From assembly GCA_900155495.1 (NCBI GenBank), contig FTLJ01000014.1, positions 1 through 32,359 on the forward strand: a DNA stretch of 32,359 bases, written 5' to 3'. The position numbers and the translations under genes were made by a program. The DNA comes from Porogramme epimiltina (Eukaryota; Basidiomycota; Agaricomycetes; Polyporales; Polyporaceae). Below, in pieces: positions 9,636 through 19,262 of the stretch. The notes beneath the pieces were generated by a model. That model made no database searches, was not told where the DNA came from, and worked only from the letters and a program-made list of their open reading frames with translations. Positions within the stretch are counted from its first letter, which is position 1, and each line of letters begins with the position of its first letter.

Positions 9636-12600
9636 TTAGTACTTAGAGACGCGCAGCTTCTTCAAAGGGCGCTCTTCCTTCAATGTAGACGTCTCTAAGT
9701 CCTCGTTCTTGGCAAACTCCTCGCGCGAGCGCTTGTGGCCCATCGCCCGCTGAGGGCCTTCGAACATCTCCACGTCCATCGCGGCAGAAGCTCCTGAGGG
9801 CTCCGCATCAGCGGAGAGGGATGGCGGGTTGTCGAGCTCGAGGCTGCGCTCCACAGAGTCCTCCGACGAGTCGCTGCGGACGGACGCGGCGGGCTGCAGG
9901 CGATGGGTCTCGGCGGCGGGCGCAGCACCGGACGCCGACAGCTTCTTCGACGCGTCCTCATCTGAGGAATCAGGCTTGGGATCGGACTCGGGCTCTGAGG
10001 TCGCGCTCGACGTGCTCTCGACCCCGGGCTCGGGCGACGGCGACAGGAACGGGCGGAAGTCCGGATCCTCGTCGCTGAACTCGCTCGTCGACTCCTCGCT
10101 CCACACCTCGTTCCACTCGCGCTCGCCCTCATCATCCTCGGCCCCTTCCTCGGCCCCTTCATTGATCCCAGCTGGCACTGAGGAGACTAGCGGGAGGGGC
10201 ACGACGCGGAGCTCCTCGGGCGGGGTGATGAGCGCACAGATCGGCTTGGGCCCCGCAGAGGGGCGCGGCGCGGGGAACACCTCGTTGACGGGGCGCATGC
10301 GCGCGGTGTCGACCTGCACGAGCGCGGGCACGGGCACCATCGCGACCGTCACGCGCCACGGGCCCTGGTCCTGCGAGTACCCCCACGTGCCTGGCGGGCC
10401 CATCGCGCGAGCGACGCGCGCGTTGATCGTCGGGGGCGGCCCGCGGGGGCGCCGGCGTGGCGTGGGGAGCACCGAGGGGCTCGCGACGCGCGGGCGGGCG
10501 TGGCCGGATGCCTTGGCCTTGTCTACAGGCGTCCCGGGGACAAAGAACTTGCTCTTGGGCCGTGGGGGGGTGACTGGCGCGGGTCCGGCCCAGGGGTTTT
10601 GTACGGTCGCGGATGCAGCTACGGGGGCTGAAGTGGAAGGCGGAGCCGGAGCGGGGGCAGGAGCCGGAGCGAGGGCAGGGGCGAGGGCGGGAGCAATGGC
10701 GGGAGCGGGGGCGGGAGCAGGGGCGGGAGCGAAAGGAGCGGCGGCTGGTACAGGCTTAGGCTTGGGCTTGCTCAGACCAGGGGCGGCGAGCATGCTGAGG
10801 CCACCGTTTGAGCCCTGGCGCTTCAGCTCACCGAACGTTGCCTGTTGAGCGGGGGCAGGCGCCTTCGACGTCGATGCGGGCGTCGCGGGGGACGTCTCGG
10901 GGGGTAGCAAGAACGCTCTGGGCGCCCACGGCGGCGGGGTCGCTGGTGTAGGAGGTATGGCGCTCTTGGCAGGAGGCGTGGAGGTCGCGTCAGGGGGCTG
11001 ACCCGGGAACCGTCGCTTGGAGGACATGGGAATGTCCTCGACGTTCTTCCACACACCGGCGTACTCCCGCTGAAGTGGCCATTTGCGGGACTTGGCGGAG
11101 CCTGCGTCGGAGCCGGTGGGCAGGGACGACGAAGGGGCAGATGTGCCCGGGGAAGGAGCGGGTGACGGTTCAGAGGAAGATGAGGAAGCGGGAGAAGGCG
11201 CCTGGGCGCGCTGGAAACCTGGAGCTACGGCGTGGGTAGGTTCATCGAGTCCAACCTTGGCGGGTGTACCATTGTACGACGTCTCTTTGGCAGGAGTCGG
11301 GGCCACAGAGCCAGACGAAGAAGCAGGGGTGTGGGAGGCGGACAGCAGGCTGAGGTCGGCGACCGCGTTCTGCCTGACAAGTGGCTGGGGTTTGCGAGGC
11401 GTCGAGGATGAAGAGCTCGATGCCTCCGGCTTCTTGTTATCACGACCCTTCCCCTTGCTCTCGGCAGACACGTTCGCACTGTTCCAGAACGTCGTGCTGC
11501 GTTTCTGAGGATCAGGAGTCGAGACTTGCGCCAGCAGGTCCTTAAGGGATTCATCGCGCTCCTTTTCGTCAGCGCGCATCCACTGAGCAATCCGCTCTGC
11601 GAAAGAGATTTGCTCAGCGGCGTCGTCCTGCGACTGACTCTGCTGCTGCTGCTGCTGCTGCTGCTGTGGCTGTTCGGCGCTCGGCGTCTCTTCGATCATA
11701 GGTACGTCTTCCCAGTGCATCGGGGAGGGGGCGCCCCCCGCCGAAGAGGATGGGGCCTGCGCCGAGGAAGACGAGCCGCGCTGGAACTGATGGCGGTTCT
11801 TCGTGTACTCGGAGGCGGGGGGAAGTTCCACTTCAGCGTCCTCCAGCGCGGCGTCCGCAATCGCAGCGGCCAAGCCGTACCCCCAGGGGTCTTCCAGCCT
11901 GAGCCGTTCCTCCAGGACAAGTTCCGCTGCCGGCACGAGGAGGTGCTCGTGGTACTTGGGCTGCCCGTGAGGCTTCTTGTTCCACAGGGAAATGAAACCG
12001 ATGGCCTTGTCCACCTGGATGGCGGCGTCGGAGAGCACGCCGCGGGGCGCATGGAGCGCGTCGATGGAGGCCACGAGGCCGGCGTACTCCTCGATCGGCT
12101 TGGGTTTGTAGACGCGAGGTTGGGGAGGCGCTTCGATCGCGTCGGTCGAGCTAGGAGAGGGCACAGTTGTGGAAGAGGCATCGATAGAAGGGGCGCTGGT
12201 TGAGCGGGGTAGCTCGGAATTCGGAGCGGACATGGGGGCGGGCGGGGGTACGACATCGACCACGGATGCGGCCGGCACGTTCGCATCGGCGGTGGAGTCG
12301 GTGGCGGACGTCGAGTGGAGAGTGTTTGAAGTATCCAACGCAATCGCAGAGTCTTCCGCCGCTGCGGTGTCAACGTTGGGGATATTCGCGGGGGCGTTGG
12401 AGGGCCCGACAACAGATGACCCCTCGGCCGCATCCGCCTGCTCTGCATCCACATCGATTGCCTTTGCTTTCCCCCTCCCTTTAGTCGCTCGCGACTTCTT
12501 GGCTGGCTTGGAGGAAGTTGTCGTTGTGGTAGAAGTGGTACGCTTCCGCTTCGTTGGGGCAGGCTGTACTCGAACCTCTTCTTCGACTTGTGCTTCCTCG

Positions 12601-13316
12601 ATCCTGCACTCAAAGGATGAGCGCGACGCATGGGGTAAAAGACGACAACATTAACGCACATTTCTACCTTTACTTCCTTCGTTATAGCTGCCGTAGATCC
12701 GCGTCTGCGTAGAGCTCGGGTAGGGACAGGAGCAGGGGCGAGTTCGGGTTCCTTGCTCTTCGTCTTCCGAGCATCCCTGATATCCAACGGTCAGTCTGTA
12801 AGGTCGCTGGTGGTATGGCAGTACATCAACTCACTTCTGATCCTTCGAGGTCCCTGCTTCAGGCTCAGTAGCCTTGCTCTTGCCCCTTCTGCTGGGCGCC
12901 TTCTTTGGCGCCGGGGCCGGAGGGTGGTCAAGGGATGGGGTAGCACTACGGAGCGATCAGGAGGGGTGTCTCGGGAAAGAAGAGCCCACAAAATGTCCAC
13001 GCACCTTTCGCCACCCGTATTACCCGTATCATCGGTCGATTCAGCCGCAGTGTTCTTCTTGCGGCGGCCCGCGACACGCTTCGCAGTGTCCGCGATCTGG
13101 CCGAGGACGCTGCCAGAGCGGGCCTTCTTCGCGTTCTGGGTGTCGCTGGACGATGCGGCGGGGGTATCTGTGGTCGTGGGTTGGGGGGCTGCGCCGTGCG
13201 CTGCCCCTGGGAGGGAGGGACGTAATGTGGTCAAGACCTCGTGCAATCGTATGACGCGCGGAGTACTCACCAGTCTGTGCGCGCGTCGCGCTCCTAGTCG
13301 TGCGACGAGGGAGCAT
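9636..13316 (-). CDS. Large low-complexity nuclear-type protein (1147 aa)
   Basis: Five exons on the minus strand: 13316-13271, 13206-13005, 12945-12835, 12776-12660 and 12603-9636. The four introns are 56-64 nt and keep phase. For exon 4 the donor GTGCGT at 12659 is required; the GTAGAA site 8 nt upstream would break the frame. The N-terminal 210 residues are rich in Lys/Arg clusters (KRVAGRRKKN, PTKRKRTT, KPAKKSRATKGRGK) typical of nuclear proteins. An ordered-looking block lies near residues 323-415 (KPIEEYAGLVASIDALHAPR, then a FISLWNKKPHGQPKYHEHLL stretch). A nine-glutamine run, a Pro/Ala repeat near 795-830, and a second conserved-looking block near 880-970 (GPPGTWGYSQDQGPWRVTVA) follow. 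The tail is acidic and ends in a basic HKRSREEF...LKKLRVSKY segment. No known domain was recognised; it may be a lineage-specific chromatin or transcription-linked protein, but this is inference. Confidence 0.75.
10641..10731 (-). repeat. Coding hexanucleotide-type repeat encoding Pro-Ala dipeptides
   Basis: GGAGCG/GGGGCA-type hexamers repeat about 15 times and encode alternating Ala-Pro on the minus strand inside the large nuclear-type protein. Degenerate copies suggest slippage expansion with drift. Confidence 0.7.
11640..11666 (-). repeat. (CTG)9 microsatellite encoding polyglutamine
   Basis: Nine perfect CTG units on the plus strand encode nine glutamines on the minus strand in the large nuclear-type protein. 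Perfect units make it a likely length polymorphism. Confidence 0.85.
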
Positions 13317-14885
13317 TAGTGGGATGCGAGAGGTGTTGTGTGGTTCGAAAGGTATGGGGGACTAGGGATGAGGGCGGGGCGAGGGCGGGAGGGGTGGTGG
13401 ATAGTGGTGGAAGGAAATCAAGAGCAAGTGAGCGCTTGTAATTGTCCTTCCTAGGTTGGTGGCACCGGTCGTTGGTTCAACACGACCCACCCTACGCGAC
13501 CGGCCAGTGCGTTCCGCCCGGCCGCTGCGGCGGGCGCTTGTTCCCTTGTTCTCTCGCCTTGTCGCGGGCCCCCATCATCAGCCTTGAGGCCACTCCTCTT
13601 GCTGTACCGAGTGCTTAAAAGTGTTAGTGCCTTCCCGCGTTGGTCCTGAAGAAACCGGATATTAGTGGCCCGATAAGAAAATGATAGGCCACAACTGTGG
13701 CCAATGGCATCATTGTGGTCCAGAAGTGGTGATACGCACAAAAATGGCACCGAGTCGCTGTGAGCACTTCATGTATCCTTTTAAACGTTGAATATCGAGG
13801 ATTTTGTAGGATTTTATGTGTTCACTGCCGTTGGTGCATATCGATGGCTGGGCGCTTATACCAAAGTCTACGCGGCGATTCAAGCGATATGCCGACATAC
13901 GTAGACTCAGCTGCACATAAGGTGAGTATGTTCGTTGTGTTATAACACATGTAATACTGACGGAAATGATTGTACCTACAGTGACTGCCTTGAGGAGGCT
14001 GCTCGGCTTTCTTAGCCTGCGATCGTAACCCTGTCATCTACATCCATGTCTTCGAGCGCTGATCCGGGCTTCAACTTGCGCCCCGGCGGAGTACTGAATG
14101 AGCTTATTATCCAGTTTGTTATCGTTTGTGAGAGACATTGAAGCTGAGAGATATGAGAAGGGCCACGTCATCACCCGAAGCGACCAGCGTTGGGCTGGTG
14201 CATTAGACGCCAGAAGGTTGGTATGCATGCTGCGCCGCGCTGGACCAGACTCCTTCCCAGCTTCCGCTGGCAGGCCACCGATTTCTATAGGTGGCGCTAA
14301 ACCGATGTATGTCCACTTCAAATCCCGACAACCATTTTGAACTTCCACCTTCCAAGGCTTCAAGTACGTCCATGCAAGCCCGCTTCACTCACTTTGCGGC
14401 CGCTCGCGAACACTGGCGCATTCTCGTCGTCGCGCATAGAGGTGCATCACCGGAACGTGATGTCCCAGTCTGGTCAACATAGCGACGCGGCATCCTTGGG
14501 GTGGAGAGGGAACAAAGTTCGCGGGACAACCCTGACGATGTCCTTGTCAACACCGGTGCACACACTCTTAAGATCTCAAGGCTTATCCCCCCAACGCCCC
14601 ACGAGAGAAGCGCCATATGTCATTCCGTACTCATCTGTTTCCTTTCTTTCCGGCACTTTCCGTGACACCCTCCTGGTGGCACCCTCTGATGAACAGGTCC
14701 CAGTGGGCAACAAAGGAGCGGATTTCACCAGCACGACGTGTCACTTGTCTGCGGTATCCAGTGGCACAATGACGAGAAGCCCCTGGAGCCCGACGCCTCT
14801 CGCTGATCAAGTTCTTCCACGCATGCTTTGTTGCGGTTCGGTGCAGCTAAGCAGAATGTGCCACTCGGGCATCTCCGACCTTCCG
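13317..14885. other. Intergenic region, no supported gene
   Basis: This holds the promoter of the large minus-strand gene and about 1.4 kb without a supported gene. A near-perfect palindrome GGCCACA-AC-TGTGGCC lies at 13687-13702. On the minus strand a short segment near 14450-14400 reads MRDDENAPVFASGRK up to a GTGAGT donor, but no acceptor gives a convincing continuation. It may be a gene remnant. Confidence 0.4.
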
Positions 14886-14892
14886 TATATAT
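14886..14892 (+). promoter_or_regulatory. TATA box of the small membrane-protein gene
   Basis: TATATAT lies 80 nt upstream of the ATG at 14966, followed by a CT-rich leader (CTTTCTCTATCCCCTCTCAC) typical of fungal start regions. It supports the 14966 start over upstream in-frame ATGs. Confidence 0.55.
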
Positions 14893-14965
14893 GCCTTGCC
14901 ATTCGCATATACTTTCCTTCGGACTCCTTTTCGCTTTCTCTATCCCCTCTCACACCCTGCCCGTC

Positions 14966-15883
14966 ATGTTCTTAGCAGAGACAGCGAGCTGCATGCTCAA
15001 ATATGCTTCCCAGATATGGAGTGCAGCAGTGACCGCGACGTACGTCTACCTAAATTTGTGTTATAATCGCCCGAAATTGACCCATTGTTGCACAAAGACT
15101 GATCTGGATGATATTCTACGTCATCCCCAACATCCCCGTGGAGAATGATGGGGAAGAGGCTGATGGCAGCGCACAACACACCAGGTCGCGTACGTGACAA
15201 ACAAGTGTTTTCAATGACCCGCACTCACAAAAGTTTTTTCTCCTCAAGGAACACCCTTGGACAGAACTCGCGGCCGTGATAGCCTCCCTGAAGCCACTGA
15301 AGCTGCTGATCTTCTTGCTCCCCCCGAAACTCCGGCGCGTCGCCTGACTTCTCATCGTCTCGAGGAGGAGCAGGAGACCGGCTCTGTTTGGGCGCAAGAT
15401 CTAAGACCTCCTCATGGCCACGTCGCAACCAGTTTCGGGTCCCCGTCGTCCCCATATCAGTCCCCTTTTGTCCATACATCTTTTCCCGGGCCGTTCTTCT
15501 CTTCAAATTCCGCCTTTGGAGGTGAAGGTTCGCGTGAGTCCCAATTTCACGGAGAGGCACACGCTCCCAATGACGCACTCGTCTTCCCGCAAGTCACTGT
15601 TGATTCCCAGAATGGTACGTCCGTCTTCTCCTGCAGCGGCTGTCGTTTGGTGCACAATCACTGATCGTTTATCTAAATAGCTCAATGGGAGGCCAACTTC
15701 GCTCCTGTAGACGCTGACGCGCTTGCCCTAGTTGCCGCAAGAAACGCCCCGGCTGAGCATGGTGCTCTTATTGCGGGGCCCGCCGTCACGTCGGCCCAGC
15801 TTGTGAGAGTGGGACGTAGAGCCAAAGGTCCAGTCCCCCTCCAAAGATGCGGTGCCATGTTGGACGTTACGAAAGGAGTCTAG
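14966..15883 (+). CDS. Small single-pass membrane protein of unknown function (244 aa)
   Basis: This gene appears only when four exons are joined: 14966-15039, 15098-15189, 15249-15614 and 15681-15883. The introns are 58, 59 and 66 nt, all start GTACGT, and all phases agree. The N-terminus MFLAETASCMLKYASQIW leads into one hydrophobic segment (residues about 17-35, spanning the first splice junction: SAAVTATLIWMIFYVIP). An acidic stretch VENDGEEADG follows, so the chain probably has one transmembrane helix and a hydrophilic remainder. That remainder is Pro/Ser/Glu-rich (SLPEATEAADLLAPPETPAR). The last exon is Ala-rich (ANFAPVDADALALVAARNAP) and ends GAMLDVTKGV. The first two introns end in AAG rather than CAG or TAG, a slight weakness. 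No family was recognised. It lies upstream of, and codirectional with, the cyclodeaminase-like gene. Confidence 0.7.
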
Positions 15884-16223
15884 AATGCACGGCCCCCCAG
15901 CAACGACTTCCCGATCTTGCGGCATGGTTCTCAAGGAGCGCTTCTTTCTAATTGAGCTCGTGTTTTTATTGCTACTGTAGTATCGTTGGTTGCATTTGTC
16001 TTAGTTGGAGCATATACGGATAGATTAATGGACAGTTAGTGCAGTGGATTGACGTTGAAGTGTTGTCTGGTCTCTTCCGGAAGACCATAATTGCTTTATT
16101 TGGATAAGTGTATGAGGGCTGGGCCTGCGACTTACTCGTTGACTCGACCTCCACCATGTCCCCGCCCCCACCATACGACCTGGCCAACGCCGCTCTCCGT
16201 CTCTCCTCTCTTCGTGCGCGAAG
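15884..16223. other. Short intergenic promoter region of the cyclodeaminase-like gene
   Basis: About 340 nt between two codirectional genes. AT-rich sequence lies at 15955-16115 and a CT-rich leader at 16190-16215. No perfect TATA box or other motif was recognised. Confidence 0.5.
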
Positions 16224-17649
16224 ATGTCCCTCCTAGTCCTTTCCGCTGACGACACGCTCAAGGTCACAAGCACCTTCGCCCCCGACGAGCTCGTCGCGCT
16301 CATGGCCGACGTCTTCTCGTGTCTCTCCGCCAGCGACCCCGGCATCGTGCAGCCGCAGCGGACGACGGTGCCCCTGCCCAACCACACCGCGCTTTTCATG
16401 CCTTCGCGCATCGGCTCGGCGGGGACGACCATGAAGGTCGTGTCAGTCCCGACCGCAGCAGCGCCCGCAGACGTCAAGGCGCGCGGCCTCCCCGCAAGCA
16501 CGATTGTGTTGGACGAGCGGACGGGGGCTGTGAGGGCGATCGTAAACGCGAGGCTGTTGACTGCGTTGCGGAACGCAGCCGGTACGTCAGTGTTTCTAAG
16601 CGATCGTGTGGATTGTGTGCTGGTGTCATGCGGCGTGGTGGCCCTTGGGTGCGTGTTCGAAGTGTGTGGTTCACGGATGGAGTCGCGATGGAATCTTATC
16701 CGCCCGATGCGCTTGTTGTGGAGAAATGGGCGACATTGCGAGCACCCAAGGGTTGTGCTGCTTGCTCTGAGGCTTTTCTCCTCGCACGGTGTTGCCAGAA
16801 GCCTCATGCGTCCTACTCCTCAACAGGCTCTCTCCTCGCAACCCGCCTCCTCCTCAAGAACCCTGAACCACAAACCATTGTCGCCATCGGGGCAGGAGCA
16901 CAGATACAAGCCCACCTCTCGCTTTTTCTGAAGGCATTCCCCTCTATTGAGACATGTACTGTCTTCAACCGTACCCAGAACACCCGATTGGACTCCCTCC
17001 GCGACCGTCTTCGTCGAGCGTTTCCGGCTGTACGAATCTCCACCGGCGCCCTCGCTCCCTCGCTGAACGATGCAGGACGTCCCTTGCGTGAAGCGATACA
17101 ACAGGCAGACATCATCATTACCGCGACGTCGTCGAACACGCCCCTCTTCCCCTCCGAATTCGTGCGCCCGGGGGCGCATCTGTGTCTCATCGGCTCTTAT
17201 AAGCCGGAAATGTGAGCGCGCATACTCGCAGGAGCGGACGGATACTCACGCCTAAAATTATCTAGGCATGAGATCGACACACCCCTCGTCCGACGGGCTG
17301 GCAAGGTCGTGGTCGACCAGAAGTCGGCATGCCTGGTGCGGGCTCTCTCGACTACGCGCGGGGCGTTGTGCTCACATGCATTGCCTTGCAGCACGAAGCG
17401 GGCGAACTCATTGCTGCGGGCCTCTCCGAGCCCGACCTTGTCGAGATCGGCACTCTGTTTGAGCGCGGTCTCGACGGCTCCTCGTGGGCGCCGCGCGTAG
17501 AAGCCGTCGACGCGGCGCGCGCGAATGGTGATGTTACGATCTTCAAGTCTGTCGGCGTCGGTGTTCAAGACGTCGCAATCGCGTGTGCGGTGGTCGACCG
17601 GGCCGTGCGCGAGGCGATAGGAAGGACTATTGAAGGCTACGATGAGTAG
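16224..17649 (+). CDS. Ornithine cyclodeaminase / mu-crystallin family NAD(P)-dependent enzyme
   Basis: Four exons: 16224-16581, 16827-17211, 17266-17335 and 17392-17649, giving 356 aa, the usual family length. The N-terminal half carries the substrate-domain residues expected for the family (QRTTVPLP with an Arg, MKVVSVP with the conserved Lys). The Rossmann domain begins VAIGAGAQIQAH (GAGAQ, residues 141-145), and the C-terminus has the typical VTIFKSVGVGVQDVAIA block. Family members are ornithine cyclodeaminases, ketimine reductases (mu-crystallin) and related amino/imino acid dehydrogenases. The Asp that serves cyclodeamination in bacterial enzymes (GGD-x-P) is replaced here: the loop reads GSYKPEM (242-248). 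That makes true ornithine cyclodeamination doubtful and a ketimine-reductase-like role more likely (inference). Intron 1 is 245 nt, about four times the length of most other introns here; introns 2 and 3 are 54 and 56 nt. Confidence 0.9.
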
Positions 17650-19140
17650 CTCTCTAGTCACTAAAGGAAGAATGTTTGTAAGCACAATCACTTGATGTTA
17701 CACGCCTCTGATAGTGCGCTGATCACTCATTACAGAGACGTCTTTTTGTATTCAGCAGCTTGTGATCGAAGACAATCACACTGCGCACTGTACTTTGCCG
17801 GCACAACGGTGTTCCTGATGAACCCGGGCTCAAAAAAGCCGCTCCAGAACGACTGTGTGTAGCCGGTCCCGTCTCATTGTACTTGCCACATCAGGAGGGC
17901 TAAACTCCCGCAGAACTCACATATCTCATTTCCGTGCTCCGTACAGACTGCGGCCTTTGCTCGCGGCACGGTACCCTGGACATGCAGGTGCCCGTGCCTG
18001 CGTTCGAGGTCGCCCCCACGCCCCGACCACGGGATGTGGCATCGTATTTGTGATCAACGGTGGTGCGAGAAACATTCCAGCGACGTGAGGCCCTGCAGGA
18101 TGAAGTTACGTGCACACGAGTTTCCGGCCCGATATGGAACTCGTGTGCACGAGATTGAACATCTCGCTTCCCTAAATTAACAACCTCAATCGCATTGCGT
18201 TCAGCGAGGATCTGCGCCTTTCTCCGCCCACCCGGTGGCCGAATATTCCACTAGGTCACCGAAGTTGGGGTTGTTTCCGCTGTAGTATGTGCGATTCTTA
18301 CTCTCAATCAGGGGGGCACAACCTGATTGCGACTTTTCGCAAGCGCATTTCCGACATGCACGAATAGTAGCTGTACCCCAATTCCGTGCGAATCAGTCCA
18401 GCGCGCGGGTTCGGCAACTCATCGTCCTCTTCTTAGAAGCGGATGTGTGCCGTTGATCCATGCTTCCTCCTATCCGCTGTACAACGCAGCTATCGCACAC
18501 CAGAGGGGAGGACTGCAATTATGGAATTATGATGCGCCTCCGTTTGCGTGGGCTGCACGTGTTCCGTGCATCTGGAACCCGCCGGTGTGGGGTCGGCGTG
18601 CATAGTTGCCCCGGGCCCATTCCGTCGGGTAAGGGGGCTTCTGTCGTATCTCGAAGACTTCTCTGGAGACGCATCGGTTGGTGTAGGGCACACCGCATAT
18701 CTTTGTCGACTCTGACGATGTTGTTTTGTATTTCTAGTTCTATTCGACCGGGCGGCCGTACGGAGTCAGCCCCACTGCGTTCCCTGCAGTCTTTACCCAT
18801 GCTCTTTATCTTCGACACCTTCGGAGGCATCCGTACATGTCCGTGGATCCGTCCCTCGTTGACGTAGAAGATTGCGCATGTGATTACTATACGGCAAGCG
18901 TTCTCATCTTCTCTGGATGGACGTCTTCCAGTATTCACAGCTGGCGCCGCCCCATTTCAGGGTCTTGAATATGTGCGCCTCCAATCGCTTCGACGTGCGT
19001 GCCAGAGCTGAAACCTCGTTTTATGCCCTGTGCGTGTTCGCATTCCACGGTCACAAATCTATGATCCTGATGCCTGGCCGCCTTTGGACGTTCTTCGAGC
19101 CAGGCCCGTCTGAGATGCCATGTCAGCCACCCGAGAGGGG
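17650..19140. other. Intergenic region with an inverted repeat, no supported gene
   Basis: About 1.5 kb of mixed composition. The only clear structure is a 14-bp perfect inverted repeat at 18109-18151. Open frames at 18519-18938 (minus) and about 18790-18957 (plus) have no splice-consistent extension or domain. The stretch may hold decayed coding sequence. Confidence 0.45.
18109..18151. repeat. 14-bp perfect inverted repeat with 15-nt loop
   Basis: CGTGCACACGAGTT at 18109-18122 is matched by its exact reverse complement at 18138-18151. Possible meanings are a transcript hairpin, a dyad protein-binding site, or a footprint of a small inverted-repeat element. No target-site duplication is evident. 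Confidence 0.8.
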
Positions 19141-19146
19141 ATATAA
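19141..19146 (+). promoter_or_regulatory. TATA-like element of the AA9 gene
   Basis: The sequence GGGGATATAACATC places an ATATAA element 122 nt upstream of the AA9 start codon. The spacing matches that of the TATA box before the first MFS gene. Confidence 0.5.
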
Positions 19147-19262
19147 CATCTCGCCCTGGCTATCCTTTCCCCCAAGATCTACTTTCTCACCTCCTCTCTT
19201 GCCCCTCTTGACGAGTGGGTTTATCTGCAGTTTCTTTTTGATATCCTGCAGGTGGCTTTGCC

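Noticed and set aside
9829..10848. 339-codon plus-strand frame inside the large minus-strand gene
   Set aside because: Gly/Ala/Ser-rich antisense shadow of the Pro/Ala repeat region.
14389..14450. Minus-strand mini-exon MRDDENAPVFASGRK before a GTGAGT donor
   Set aside because: No acceptor within normal intron length gives a convincing continuation.
18519..18938. 139-codon minus-strand frame
   Set aside because: No domain, no supporting splice structure and composition similar to surrounding non-coding DNA.
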